Origin: Calonectria ilicicola
Lineage: Eukaryota; Ascomycota; Sordariomycetes; Hypocreales; Nectriaceae
Direction: 5' to 3'
DNA length: 64,000 bases
Assembly: GCA_020809705.1 (NCBI GenBank)
Contig: CP085830.1
Span: 930,001 to 994,000 of the forward strand
Below are positions 1-10,863 of this stretch, one piece after another. The first letter of the stretch is position 1. Every line of letters starts with the position of its first letter. The notes below the pieces were generated by a model that was not told the DNA's origin, made no database searches, and worked only from the letters and a program-made list of their open reading frames with translations. The position numbers were made by a program, and so were the translations under genes.

Positions 1-1
1 A

Positions 2-181
2 GCCATTTTCTTCGATGGAAAATTTGGAAACAGCACATCTTTTGCAACAGCGGTAGAGTGCTACTGTAATTTGTATGGACTATGTCCAAAAGATGAAAGA
101 TTGCCGGTGGAGAGGGTTGAGGCGTTGATGGAGGCGGCCACCTTGATGATGGGACATTTACTCGATAGCGAGAGCGTTTAA
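2..181 (+). CDS. C-terminal end of an unidentified protein (partial)
   Basis: An open frame runs from the window edge to TAA at 179-181, giving 59 residues. Its start lies outside the window. The segment reads like real protein (NSTSFATAVECYCNLYGLCP, then a helical stretch ending HLLDSESV). I do not recognise the family. It could be the last exon of a longer gene, and nothing here allows a functional call. Confidence 0.5.
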   Translation, partial: AIFFDGKFGNSTSFATAVECYCNLYGLCPKDERLPVERVEALMEAATLMMGHLLDSESV

Positions 182-1179
182 AAATTTAGCATCATTATGA
201 ATTATGCCCAAATATATTCCAAGAAAATTATGAGGCTTTTACAATTTAAGGATGCAATGAAATCCACAATCCCTCTACCCTTCGGACGATCCACACACGC
301 CTGCGCTTACCCTATACAACGAAATAAATTTAACCATGCCGAGTTTCTCGACTGTACGCTTGTTTTGATAGCCATGTTGCACCTATGGTGTTTTTAATTT
401 TCATATTAATATGATTATGTGCTTGTTGCTCTTGTTTTTGTGTTCACCCTGACTCCAAACGCATTTTTTATCAATATGCGGCATAGCTGACCAAAAGTAC
501 ACTTTCTTCACATTTGTATTTTGACTTCTACTAAAATATGGTGGAAAATAATTGGGGTAGTATTTCCAAGTAATTTGGTTTGTCAAGCTCATTTCGCCTT
601 CTAAAGCCGAACTTTCACAATATCTTTGAGATGCGATTGGGGAATTACGAAGTGATAGTTCAGACATCACGATAGCAATTTCTGCATCCTTGCGATGATC
701 CTTGTAATTTATAGAGGGCTATTACCTTTTTGGAAAAGACATTGTGTGCTAGAAAAGGCACGTAGGGTACCCCTGTTTGACAGAGACCGTGCGTCTGATT
801 AGATGTGGATAATCAATGCTAAATATCCAGATGAGACTATTCCGTTAGAGGGTATGGGGTTCCTCAACAGCCTGAAAATTATGGAGATGGCTTTGGCGCT
901 GATTTGGTACATGAGAGAGAGCTCCTTGGGAATCATAAAGGCTCTGCACGCATGTAATGACGAAATTTACGGTAGATTTGGTCGGTTGTGAATCTTTGTC
1001 GAGCGGTGAATCATAATCTCGAATCTGCCAGCAGCGCCAAAACATACCGTGCAAATAGACGCATCACTTCGATTGAAGGTTGATCATGACGTGTATAAAT
1101 AAAACTTCCAATGATATAATATATACTAAATTGATTCATGAAATGACCCCCCTGGGACCTTATGTGCATCAAAGGCATC
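182..1179. other. Intergenic region, no supported gene
   Basis: The region is AT-rich. Its short ORFs (197-397, 803-991 and antisense ones) show no recognisable motif and no intron pattern. It probably holds the 3' ends of the left-edge gene and of the ankyrin gene. Confidence 0.6.
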
Positions 1180-4100
1180 TTACCTCTCAGTGTCAGTGTT
1201 TCCCATTGATCTTATATATATCGAAACAATTGCTATCACAAGCACCATAATTCTCACCGAAGATGAATCTATCCAGCTCGATTCATTGCTCTCTTCTGGC
1301 GCCTTATTGTTTTCTTCCGCTAGCTTCCATCCTTTTCGTTCTTCAAGAGCCTCGGATATGAGCCTGACACATTCACTATCCCCGCTCCTCTCGGCCAAGA
1401 GAAGAGTCGACGGTACGTTTGCATCACCCATTTCCTTACAAATATCCAGGCCCGGTTCTTCTAAGAGCATCTTGACCATCTTGTGGTTTCCAAAGTTGGC
1501 TGCATAGTGCAATGCGGTCCATCCATGAACATCACGCGTATTCAGGCATTGTGCTCGAGCTTCAGCAGGGGCTGGACGTTCCTGTGACTGGTAATCGCGT
1601 TGTTTCTTTTTTGCACTGCCGTAAACGCTTTCATTATCTGACCAATCCATCCACTCGTTCTTCCCTGACCGGTTGTTGGCCTCGAGCACCATTCCCAAAC
1701 TTTGATGACTCAGGGATTGCGCTCCTAAAGCTTGGTCTTTCTCAGCTTCAGAAAGCTCTTCATCATCGGAATTACTTTCGCTTCCTGTGTATTCATCCTC
1801 GGATCCCCAGGTATGTTCCAAAGGCGGATTGTTTTCTTGCTGCCTCCCCTGTGACAATACCTGGTTCCACGGTTGTTGTCGGATACCTTGTTCAGTGCTT
1901 TTGCCCGCTTCAAGATCAGCATAGAATTTTTCTAGACGCGGATCATTAAAAACTTGGGAGAATCTCATTTTTGATGACGTCGGGTTCGATGAGTTAAACT
2001 GATCAATCTCCGTTAACTTGATTTTCTTTACGCGATCCCCATCAACTGCCATCCTGACCCCTCGCAACACAGTAACGACGCGATCGAAGCCCTGGAAAGT
2101 GGCGAGAATAAGTGGTGTTTGGCCTAGGCGGTTCTGCATGCAATATGCTGGCCACAATTGTGGTCGCCCACATAATACTTTGATCGGCCTTTCCATCCAA
2201 GTCTTGGCCATGGCAGCAATATGGAAAACCGTGTTTCCATTTGGATCAAAACTCCAGAATATTGGTAGCTCGTGATTTTGAATTCTCAAAAATGTCTGAT
2301 CTAGAAGTTTATCGATTTCTGGTGTTGGGCAGCGGCAAGTACCTGCCATGAAGAGGAGGGTTTTGTTGAAGTAATTGGGATCTTTCATGTAATCAAGTAT
2401 TTTGAGGGAGTTTTGTGGGTTTAAATCACGACATTCTAGAGCGTATTGAAGAACGTTTAGCCTGTTTATGTCTTGGATGGATGGATTTGCTCCTGCATCC
2501 AGTAGTATGGGTGTGGCTGTGGGATAATATATGACGGCATAATGTAGCGGCGTTCTCCCAAGGCTGTCCTGAGCATTAATATCCGCTCCCAGAGAAACCA
2601 GACGACAAATTAATTCGTTTATTTTTTCTGGCTCGTTTCCCCATTGGCTGTCATGTACACGAGGCGGAGGCATACATGTGACATGAAGAGGTGTACGTCC
2701 CATAGATCCTTGCACATTTGGGCTTGCGCCCAAATCGAGAAGGTAGTGCAAAATAGTAGGAGGGAGCCAACTGTGATCTCTGTAAACCAAAGGCGGCTGT
2801 GCTCTGGAGACACATAAATTGCCCATCCAGACGTCGAGAATTGGTCGCGGTATCTTTCCATGCTTATAAAGTTTTGCAAATACTCCGACTAGTTGCTTTA
2901 CCTTCTCACCTATGGAATACGATCCGAGCATATAAGGGTCCTCGACATGTTCAAAAATGGCCTTTATTCCGTATTGATACGGATAAACCCACTCAAACGA
3001 CCAAACACATGTGGGCCGTTCTCGGTTATGCTGATTGCGGTAGGCAACACAGCCGAGAGCATTTAGATCAACGTCGTGCTCCAAAAGGATCTCTAGGGCT
3101 CTCGGAGCGGCCATATCTGGCCGGTGTCCTAAGGTTCTTTCCATCTCCTCTGAATGCTCAAACTTGGCAAACCTGCGAAGTGCAACGAGGAGAGGAGAAC
3201 AGGCAACAAAATTCTCAGTCATTGTAGGATGTCCCAGATCAAGCTCAACTTTGAAGGCAGATGATGGAGTGAGAGATTGATTGGGGTCAGCTCCGTTTTG
3301 GAGCAAAGATTTGATCATATCTCCTTTGCCAACGCTCACGGCCATTAGGAGAGCTGAGATGCCCAGGTGGGTTCTGGCGTTGATATCTGCCCCGTTTGTT
3401 ATCAGAAGCTGTAGCATCTCGACTGTCCCATCCAAGACGCAGCTGTGAATTGGTCTGTACCCGTACGAATCTTCAGCGTTGATAGGTATTTGGTACTCAA
3501 GAACCTCGGAAACTAATTCAATACTCTGGCTATCAATTGCATAATGAAGCAAGGATTTGCCTTTATTACAGGTGACGTGAACATCGGCACCTGCCTTTAC
3601 GAGCTCCCTGACTGCTGATGTGACGCCCAAGGCAGCAAACTCGAGGATTGGGGGAAGCGGTGGTGATGCGCGACGAAATGCGCGGCGCGTTCCGTAATAC
3701 TGTTCCGTTGGTCTCGGCTTCGGGTCGGCGCCATGCTGGATAAGGTGCTTAACTACTAAGGCATAACTCTCCGTACTAGGGCTCTGGATGGTGCCCAATC
3801 CATTGTGCCTCCTTTCGTTTGCAAGGCCTTGACACGCGGCCAGCAATGCGTCAAGATCATGGGACTTTGCACCTTTTTGACTCCCGTCGTCGACATTCGC
3901 GTCGCTGTTTAACAAATTGGGTAACGTGGCTCTATTATCAAGCAGAACTCGCACAACTTCATCAGCTCCGTTCCAGGCCGCATTCCATAGAGCAGTGGTT
4001 TGCAAAACTGGACCTCGAGGGTCATGATAAAAGTAGCTTGGGAAGGATGTCGCTGAAGCAAGCAGATCAATAGGGAATCCTGTGTCGATAAATGCCTGCG

Positions 4101-4662
4101 TGAGGAGGGGGAAGTTTTGACAGCTGGCCCAGAACCAAAGAGCGCGGCCAATATCGCACCTGTGAGCATTTTCAAGACTGAAGGCACGAGATAAAAGGAT
4201 ATTAAAGATAGTCTGGCCATTACCTCGCGTTCGCATCAAGGAACACAAAACGACTGAAGTGGCATCCATGGATGTTGGGATCGGATTTTTAACAGTAAAA
4301 TCCCACGCCACTCCAAACTCTGGAGAATTATGAAAAACCAAAGGCTTGCGGCGTTGTTCGTTTTCAAACCGAATGGCATCTGTGAAAGACCTGGGCGTGG
4401 AATGTTCCACAAGGAGCCGAATAATGCTTTCTTCTCCTTGCTTGATAGCAAGAGAAAGTGGCGTGACAGGCCAGTCCTGGGAGAAAAAATGCTCAGTCTC
4501 ATCCTGAGCCATATCTAGGGCTACTTCTACGAGGTCGGCTGAAGTCTCGTCCATAATTAGCCTTAAGGCGTCGTCATCTTTACCGTGGATAGCCTGGAAA
4601 AGACGTTGACGGAGTCTCAATTTCGTACTTGAGTCAACGATACCATCTTGATCTTTTGACAT
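1180..4662 (-). CDS. Large ankyrin-repeat protein with C-terminal membrane anchor
   Basis: Single-exon gene of 1160 aa starting at ATG 4662. Ankyrin signatures occur in blocks: near residues 345-470 (SLLHYAID, RPIHSCVLDGTVEMLQLL, GADINARTHLGISALLMAV), near 640-750 (GRTPLHV, GADINAQDSLGRTPLHYAV), near 850-900 (GNTVFHIAA, GQTPLILA) and near 1040-1080 (HGWTALHYAANFG). An acidic, Ser-rich linker precedes the last block (GSESNSDDEELSEAEKD). The extreme C-terminus has a hydrophobic run (VRIMVLVIAIVSIYI) followed by a short polar tail, which suggests a tail-anchored protein facing the cytosol. Ankyrin repeats mediate protein binding; the partner cannot be read from sequence. It is transcribed divergently from the gene at 4967, with 304 bp between the two starts. 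Confidence 0.85.
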   Translation of the reverse strand: MSKDQDGIVDSSTKLRLRQRLFQAIHGKDDDALRLIMDETSADLVEVALDMAQDETEHFFSQDWPVTPLSLAIKQGEESIIRLLVEHSTPRSFTDAIRFENEQRRKPLVFHNSPEFGVAWDFTVKNPIPTSMDATSVVLCSLMRTRGNGQTIFNILLSRAFSLENAHRCDIGRALWFWASCQNFPLLTQAFIDTGFPIDLLASATSFPSYFYHDPRGPVLQTTALWNAAWNGADEVVRVLLDNRATLPNLLNSDANVDDGSQKGAKSHDLDALLAACQGLANERRHNGLGTIQSPSTESYALVVKHLIQHGADPKPRPTEQYYGTRRAFRRASPPLPPILEFAALGVTSAVRELVKAGADVHVTCNKGKSLLHYAIDSQSIELVSEVLEYQIPINAEDSYGYRPIHSCVLDGTVEMLQLLITNGADINARTHLGISALLMAVSVGKGDMIKSLLQNGADPNQSLTPSSAFKVELDLGHPTMTENFVACSPLLVALRRFAKFEHSEEMERTLGHRPDMAAPRALEILLEHDVDLNALGCVAYRNQHNRERPTCVWSFEWVYPYQYGIKAIFEHVEDPYMLGSYSIGEKVKQLVGVFAKLYKHGKIPRPILDVWMGNLCVSRAQPPLVYRDHSWLPPTILHYLLDLGASPNVQGSMGRTPLHVTCMPPPRVHDSQWGNEPEKINELICRLVSLGADINAQDSLGRTPLHYAVIYYPTATPILLDAGANPSIQDINRLNVLQYALECRDLNPQNSLKILDYMKDPNYFNKTLLFMAGTCRCPTPEIDKLLDQTFLRIQNHELPIFWSFDPNGNTVFHIAAMAKTWMERPIKVLCGRPQLWPAYCMQNRLGQTPLILATFQGFDRVVTVLRGVRMAVDGDRVKKIKLTEIDQFNSSNPTSSKMRFSQVFNDPRLEKFYADLEAGKSTEQGIRQQPWNQVLSQGRQQENNPPLEHTWGSEDEYTGSESNSDDEELSEAEKDQALGAQSLSHQSLGMVLEANNRSGKNEWMDWSDNESVYGSAKKKQRDYQSQERPAPAEARAQCLNTRDVHGWTALHYAANFGNHKMVKMLLEEPGLDICKEMGDANVPSTLLLAERSGDSECVRLISEALEERKGWKLAEENNKAPEESNESSWIDSSSVRIMVLVIAIVSIYIRSMGNTDTER

Positions 4663-4966
4663 TATTGTAAAGATGAATAATGCAACTGATGAGCACTTGG
4701 GTAGTCGATTTGAGCAGCTTTGTGGGGCTGATGAAAGTGCAAGACGAGTTTGAAAAACAGTGGTGAGACTGAGAACCTATCTAAGCGCCTTGCTCAGCCT
4801 CAGCCACCGCCACCGCATTCATATCCAACTATGATTCGCTGTGAGAAATGGGTGCGCCTTATTCAAACCGTCTTCAGGCGCCAGTCTGTTTTTTCAAATC
4901 TCATCTTCCCCCGCAGATAGATGTCCATCATCTCTTCTTGGCAATTAACCCACACTGATTCTCATA
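4663..4966. promoter_or_regulatory. Shared divergent promoter region
   Basis: The ankyrin gene (minus) and the membrane-anchored unknown (plus) start 304 bp apart, so their promoters must lie here or overlap neighbouring UTRs. A pyrimidine-rich stretch (TCATCTTCCCCC) lies just upstream of the plus-strand start, as is common in fungal promoters. I see no clear TATA box. Confidence 0.45.
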
Positions 4967-6112
4967 ATGGCCCAGATTGATCTTGGTTCTCTTATAATTG
5001 CCATCCTTGCGATCGCTTTTACATTCAATACTCAAACCCGAAACCTGGTTAAATGGCTTTGGCGATTTTTGTACGCCCTCATCTGGCCATCTGCTACGAC
5101 GTGCGAAATTTTGACATGGGAAGATCTGAGCCCAAACAAACCATTGCATCGGTGCTACATGAGTAATGGAACTTGCATGCATTGTTCTAGCGCCTTACCT
5201 CATCCAATAACAGGGGTTTGTTGGCAAAAGACATTGCATTTGGCCTTCAACAATGTGAAGCCGACAGCACGGCTTGTGCCGAAACCTTCAGGTTTAGACT
5301 TGCAGAAGAATTTCCTAAAAACAAACGCCAAGTCCGTTCGTGCTTATTTTTTATTGACTGCATATCTGGATATTTTCACTCCCGATATGTTGGAGAATCG
5401 CAGAGACTATGTGTCACTTCGAGAGAAGGATGGGCTGGTAGTGGCTCACCTAGGTGCGCCCCGGCGCGCGCTGGACATTACTAAAGATGAAGTGGAAAAG
5501 ATCCTCGAAGGATGGCCACCATTCTATAGAAAAACGTTCAAATCCATCGAAGGCCATTTAATCAGAAGTCCTTTGCAGACTATGGCTGATGTGAGACGAC
5601 CAGGCTGGATTGTATCACTTGGTATTGGTAGTGTTCAACCGACAGCCGTGTACGTTGACTCTGGCGAACATGGTCGGAGATTATTCGCGCAGGCCTTCAA
5701 TCGAACTTTGAAAATGATTCAAGATTACATAAAGCCACGCTGGGGATGGAACAAAGAAGTTGCTAAGCTGGTGACGGAGATTGAGGATATGATGACTCAA
5801 GGCGGAAGCTACAGGGACAAGGACTTCGCATGGTCGGATGACAAAGGGCAAAATGATATTGTTCCTTACCCAAAACCTCAGCATATTACTCCACTAACAT
5901 CGGATGAGTGTCAGGGTCTCGTGGATTGCTTTCACAGGATGAATCTCACTGATGCCGACGCCGCCTGGATGAGCCCCAAAGTGGTTGCTTGCATGCAGAG
6001 GGTGGAAATCGGAGTCTGGATCGCCTGCAAGTATATATCTACGGAAAGAAGAGTTGTCTTTCCTGCTTTACTTCAGGGAGACAGCGATGTTTACCTGGAA
6101 GCATGTGGATAA
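4967..6112 (+). CDS. Unidentified membrane-anchored protein
   Basis: Single-exon ORF of 381 aa. An N-terminal hydrophobic helix (LGSLIIAILAIAFTF, residues about 7-21) looks like a signal anchor. The rest is soluble-looking and rich in Trp, Cys and charged residues, with Cys clusters at CYMSNGTCMHC. I do not recognise a family. It is paired head to head with the ankyrin gene, which hints at co-expression. Just after its stop, another frame stays open to 6245 (TWKHVDKCTYEDWTSVLIRY) and reads plausibly as protein, so the true 3' end may be longer through a frameshift or an intron I could not place. Confidence 0.65.
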   Translation: MAQIDLGSLIIAILAIAFTFNTQTRNLVKWLWRFLYALIWPSATTCEILTWEDLSPNKPLHRCYMSNGTCMHCSSALPHPITGVCWQKTLHLAFNNVKPTARLVPKPSGLDLQKNFLKTNAKSVRAYFLLTAYLDIFTPDMLENRRDYVSLREKDGLVVAHLGAPRRALDITKDEVEKILEGWPPFYRKTFKSIEGHLIRSPLQTMADVRRPGWIVSLGIGSVQPTAVYVDSGEHGRRLFAQAFNRTLKMIQDYIKPRWGWNKEVAKLVTEIEDMMTQGGSYRDKDFAWSDDKGQNDIVPYPKPQHITPLTSDECQGLVDCFHRMNLTDADAAWMSPKVVACMQRVEIGVWIACKYISTERRVVFPALLQGDSDVYLEACG

Positions 6113-7993
6113 ATGTACTTATGAGGACTGGACTAGCGTTTTAATCAGATATGAAGAATTACTGGCTATGCTGATGCGATTTCCCTTTCAGTGCATTAGG
6201 CGGAAATTCATATTTTATGTAGAATCCCAATGTAGTTTGCCATAAATGAACCTTATTGACGATTGTGGATGGGTAAGTTGAAGCCTAATCCCGCCATTCA
6301 GCAAATAATTAATTACTAATTATCAGCGCTTTTTAAGTATGAAGCCCCAGGCAACAGCCAATTGAATTCATAGGACGAGATGATATAGCTCCAAGAGTCT
6401 ACAATCAAAGTTTTTTGCATCGGTTGGGACGTAGGCTGATAGTGGAAGCGCACGCTTGCTAGCAGCGTTGGCTAGAGGCAATCGAGGCTAGGTTGCGTAC
6501 ATGGTGGGTAGAGCCGCTGGCCATTGCACTATTGCTAGCTTGATGGCCCAGGATGGGATAGGATGCGAACCTTGAAGTGTGACTTTTTGTAGCGCAGGCA
6601 ACGGTGTTTAACACGTTGCCTATCAAGTGGACCACACGGGATTTTTGAAGGACGGTGGCTGGTGGTGGGTGAACGAAGGTGGTGATTGGCAAGGATTTGG
6701 GAGCTGTCGATGTTTACATGTTCCCCACAAACAATGCTGGAGAAACATGAAAAGCGGTTTTATCCGTGTTGATAATGGTGTTGAGTGACCAGGACTAGGT
6801 TTCATGGTCATGCAATGTTGTTGTTATTGTTGATGAGCGATAATCGAGGTGGTCATGATGGAGGGGTTATTTACATCAATCATCAGCCTCAATAGCAACA
6901 TCAGGGTTGACAAGCACAAAAAAGCGACTTGGATGACATGATTTGAAGCGCATGCACAGATTAATTCGCCAAGACTTTGTACAACAGTGGAAAAAGAAAT
7001 CCATGGGGCAAATGGCTTTTCCTTGCATGATTCTTTTGGGAACAACAAAAAGTAAAATCCGTGGGGTACGCTGGATGTGGAGTCGCCGCCCATTTTCAAG
7101 TGTCACAAAAATGCGGTAGGGATGGTGAAACCATGGTATTGGGCTGTTGGTACGTTGAGATGCGTCACTAATGCTGTGACATGAACAGTTGATTGGTAGT
7201 GGGGAGAGCTGACGCCCGAGGCTGTTATTCAAGAGATGTTAAGTAGAGGTATATAGCACCTACCCATGACCTGCCCCCCAAAAATTAAAATAAAAACAAA
7301 GTAATAAAAGAGCACGCAAGCAAAGCTCTCTTTGTTTTGGCCGCGGGCGAAATGGAGCTAACCACTCGTCTAGGGCCATGCCGTCATGGCGCATACTCGA
7401 GCCACTTGAAACGCAGCTGCAGTTGAGCGAATGCGATAGGACAACAAGACGCAAAGTGCAAAGCCACAGCTTTGTTATTGTTTAGTTATATAGCGGCCTA
7501 AGACCGTAGGCAGATTTGCAGTCTGTCAGACCGCGTCAGCCAGCTTGTCAACCTGATTTGGGTCTCGTCGGGCGTGTGGGTGACATTGCATCACTGGATC
7601 TCGACGTCACAAGAACAGCCGCCAGTGGGATTGATGATGCACATGTTGACGTCCCATGTGTAGATCATATTCCGCCCTAAAAAAAAAAAGCAAAAAAAGA
7701 AGAAGGGAAATTATAAGGTAATAGTACTGCCCGGTCAACAGGTTTAAAAAGGAAAAAAACAAAAGTCTGGCTATCGGCGGCTATACTATGAACCCGTCGT
7801 GTCCTGTCCCGTACCAACGTGGCCGTGTCTGTGTTTTTTGCGGGGATCTTGGTCTCTTTTCGACCCAACCAACCCACACACCTGCGGCTGGCTGGGCTGC
7901 ATTCGACCCTCACACTCACCTCACTTTTGGCCTGGCCTCAGCAGACAGACCGGACAAGACAGGACAGGGCAGGACAGCACGACGCCTGTAACC
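6113..7993. other. Intergenic region upstream of the RING gene
   Basis: No convincing gene is visible. The short ORFs are patternless. An A-run lies near 7680-7690. The ORF that continues into the downstream gene from 7799 is open by chance: its extra 65 residues are low-complexity and lie upstream of the better ATG. Confidence 0.55.
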
Positions 7994-9373
7994 ATGGACG
8001 ACTTCCCCTGCCACTGCGACATTTGTCACCGCGGCTTCCGCACCTTTCAGTCGCAGATCCAGCACCTGTACTCGGGCATCCACGGCCCCGACCCGTATCC
8101 CTACAAGTGCAACGGCGAGTGCGGAGAAGAGTTCCACACCGAGGACGAGCTGATCCGCCACATTGACGAGCTGCACTGCATCGTCTGCGATCGCTCCTTT
8201 GGCGATGCCCACGCCCTGCAGCAGCATGTGCGCGACAGCCCCTCGCATGAGCAGTACTGGGAGGCCTATGGTGTAACCGCCCTGCCGTCAGCACGCCGGA
8301 GGCAGCGCCGCCCAAACCGACGTCATGATGCCGGGCCTCGCGAGCCCGCCCCGGACATGGTTGCACCCCTACCCGCATCCGCACGGCCTCAGCGTCGCCG
8401 GCCATCCTACGCCGCATCGATGCAAGAGTTCTCGCCTACCGCGCCCATGTACATAGAGCAGCAGCTTCTGGACGCTGCCGCAGCCGAGGCGGCTTTGATA
8501 TACGCCGGGGAAACCCGATCACCGGAACCAAACCGCGCCCCCGCTGCTGCATCCCCGCGCCCTGCCTCGCACGGGAGCCCCGATTTCGACTTTGATTTTG
8601 AATTTAGAGCCGGCCTGGAGCTGCCGCTACCTCATATTTCCACCCCGGAGAGCGTTGAGAGGGTGGCAGTCCGCTCGAGTCAACCACCACGGAGCCGCAA
8701 TCTAAGACATGCTAGCACCAATATACACCGCCGGTCGAATCCCACCATCGGAGAGTTTATGCTCAATCCCTCCCTGTGGCTTGATGCCGTTGCTGACGAG
8801 CTCGATGATGATCTTATTGAGGATCATTTCGAAGATCACCCATACCTGCCAAGCGACTCGGACAGGTACGGCTGGGATTCCTCAGCGTCATCATCGCCAG
8901 TGCCTTCATCTGTTGGCGATCTGGCCGATCATATCAGCAACCTCGCTATTTCTCCCACCACAGTCGCCGAGTCAGTCCCTCTCGCCTTGCCAAAACCACC
9001 TACTCCTCCACCTCGCCAAGAGACCCCTGTCGAAGTCAACCTGGAGCCACGCGAATTTGGGCCATTATCGTTGCAGGATGAGCTGATTTCCATGGCTGGG
9101 AAGATGGCCACCATGCAGGCAAAAATGAACTCTCTGGAAGCCGAGCTTGCTAAGGCCAACGCAATTATTCAACAGGAAGAGTCGCTCCGTCAGTGTGGCA
9201 TGTGTTATGAACGCAAGACCGACTGCGCGACCAAATGCGGCCACCAATTTTGCGGAATTTGCATCGACAGCTGGCAGGCCCAACACCCGCAACCGTGGCA
9301 GACCCCCTGTCCCATGTGCCGAAAGCCCATGGGCAAAGCGATCCGAATATACCGCGCCGATTCGACAGTCTAG
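7994..9373 (+). CDS. C2H2 zinc-finger and RING-finger protein, probable E3 ubiquitin ligase
   Basis: Single-exon gene of 459 aa from ATG 7994; the frame is open further upstream, but this ATG has an ACC context and directly precedes the first finger. Three C2H2-like fingers lie in residues 6-100 (CDICHRGF, YKCNGECGEEF, CIVCDRSF with paired His). The middle is Pro/Ser/Arg-rich and disordered. A short coiled coil (about 360-399) precedes a C-terminal C3HC4 RING (about 401-444: CGMCYERK, KCGHQFCGICIDSW, CPMCRKP). RING domains of this type recruit E2 enzymes, so ubiquitin ligase activity is likely by family. The C2H2 part could select a nucleic acid or protein target. The substrate is unknown. 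Confidence 0.85.
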   Translation: MDDFPCHCDICHRGFRTFQSQIQHLYSGIHGPDPYPYKCNGECGEEFHTEDELIRHIDELHCIVCDRSFGDAHALQQHVRDSPSHEQYWEAYGVTALPSARRRQRRPNRRHDAGPREPAPDMVAPLPASARPQRRRPSYAASMQEFSPTAPMYIEQQLLDAAAAEAALIYAGETRSPEPNRAPAAASPRPASHGSPDFDFDFEFRAGLELPLPHISTPESVERVAVRSSQPPRSRNLRHASTNIHRRSNPTIGEFMLNPSLWLDAVADELDDDLIEDHFEDHPYLPSDSDRYGWDSSASSSPVPSSVGDLADHISNLAISPTTVAESVPLALPKPPTPPPRQETPVEVNLEPREFGPLSLQDELISMAGKMATMQAKMNSLEAELAKANAIIQQEESLRQCGMCYERKTDCATKCGHQFCGICIDSWQAQHPQPWQTPCPMCRKPMGKAIRIYRADSTV

Positions 9374-10195
9374 CCAAAACGGAGTTAACAAATACAAATT
9401 ATACTGGCAGAGCCAAGGCTCTTATATAATATATCAATAGCATCTGCAGCAACAACACCACCGCGTTTGTCTGCAGTCCAAGACACATGATGCAGCATTT
9501 TACGGGACCATGTTAGGATTTGACCAAAATTCCTTTCCTTTGTCAACTGGTTTTATGAGAGATTGGGGCGATTTGTGTTAGCGAATCAGGTTTAAGGCGG
9601 GCGTTATATCAATTTAGCTAGTTACATACCAGTTCTAAATCGAGAAGGGAAAATATTATCACTGCAAGGACTTTGAGTGTGCCTTGTTTTTATATTTGAA
9701 AGCTAATTCTAGTGAGCATTGTGAATTTTCTGAGTTTTGGAACACACATTGTGGGACCAAATGGTGGGGGTGGAAAACATAAGACACTAACACCAGGGGT
9801 TTAGCATGTGGCCGATCTACGAGCGTTGCGTATGGGGAGACACAGATAGACAGTCCATTCGATATGCTTAAGCTTTTTAATTACGTAGTGAATATAGGGG
9901 GATCAGTGAGGTGATCGTGGGCCTCTTGAGAGATTATCTTGTTACGACTTTCTTTACATTGCAAATTATGGAATATAATCGTTGCATATATTAATTAAAT
10001 AATTTAAAAAAAAAACAATCAACAATTGAATAAATAAATAAATAGATAGACATTATTTATTTATTGTATAAATCAGAAATAATCGAAAAGGGGAAGGGAC
10101 ACATTTTCAAGGTTAGTCAAATATTTATACAAAGCCAATCACTGATCGTATTATGTTAGTCCTTTGATTGAACCACCGATTGTACTTCCTATTCT
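9374..10195. other. Intergenic region with AT-rich island
   Basis: No gene seen. From about 9980 to 10080 the sequence is nearly pure A/T, with TAAA-type repeats in both orientations around 10030-10067. The island marks the left edge of the disordered 10-17 kb region. Confidence 0.5.
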
Positions 10196-10254
10196 ACAGT
10201 CCTTCTCTTTGCAACGCGGCCTGCCGTGCCGGCATATTGGCTTGTTCAGGGGTG

Positions 10255-10476
10255 AGTATTCATCTTAGTGAGTACCATAGCATCGCCTCCCTGCTCATAT
10301 TCATCCTCCTCGTCCTTATCCCAAGCATCCTTTAGTCCCTAGCTTGTGCCGTTGAGTACAAATCGCTCACTTGGAAGCCGAACACCCCATTCATTTGGTA
10401 CAATCTTGGGCAACGCGACCTTATTGCGCTCGCAAGCTAGCTCTTGCATGTAATCCTTGCTGATACCACTGCTGGT
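10255..10476 (-). pseudogene. Broken coding fragment, family unknown
   Basis: On the minus strand a protein-like frame reads [18 protein letters not shown], then continues through [16 protein letters not shown], an in-frame TAG at 10341-10339, and GLKDAWDKDEEDEYEQGGD. The TAG would be CAG (Gln) with one C-to-T change, and the change is in CpA context. No start or splice sites restore a full gene. The coding character (acidic run, sensible residue mix on both sides of the stop) suggests a decayed piece of a real gene that I cannot name. Confidence 0.5.
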
Positions 10477-10622
10477 ACTACCTCCTCGAAATTGGCAGCA
10501 GAGCCTTGCTGCTATCGCAAGCTTTACTGGGATGAGGGGAGAAATATGGTTTTGCTTGAGTGATGGACATTATGCCCCCCTCAATGGGATTTCGGGAGGC
10601 GTTTGCCCCAGATAGCTACTGG
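10470..10622 (-). repeat. Repeat modules B-A, permuted copy of 12036-12180
   Basis: Read on the minus strand, 10622-10530 (module B: AGCTATCTGGGGC, CTCCCGAAATCCCATTGAGG, ATATTTCTC) is followed by 10527-10470 (module A: CTTGCGATAGCAGCAAG, CCAATTTCGAGGAGGTAGTA). The plus strand at 12036-12180 carries the same modules in the order A-B. Identity is clear but imperfect. Confidence 0.7.
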
Positions 10623-10863
10623 AAATCATGCCTAAGAAAGGAGTTCACGGATAAGTTAAGTTCAATGCTCGTCACTTCTCGGCCTTCGGGTGCGACTGTA
10701 GCCCTCATGTGGGCACCAGCTCCTATCGAGGAGACATGACCTCTTCAGAAATGAGTTTGCACTATTCGGTGCTGAGGGCAGGTAGCTTGTATCGATCAAG
10801 TTCTCCGTAGCAAGGGTGTTGGGTCGTGAGGAGATGACGGCGGTTCAGCAATCGATGTCGACC

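Noticed and set aside
9980..10080. AT-rich island as a centromere or replication origin
   Set aside because: It is only about 100 bp long, like the islands at 11.46 and 39.0 kb; low-complexity spacer is the simpler reading.
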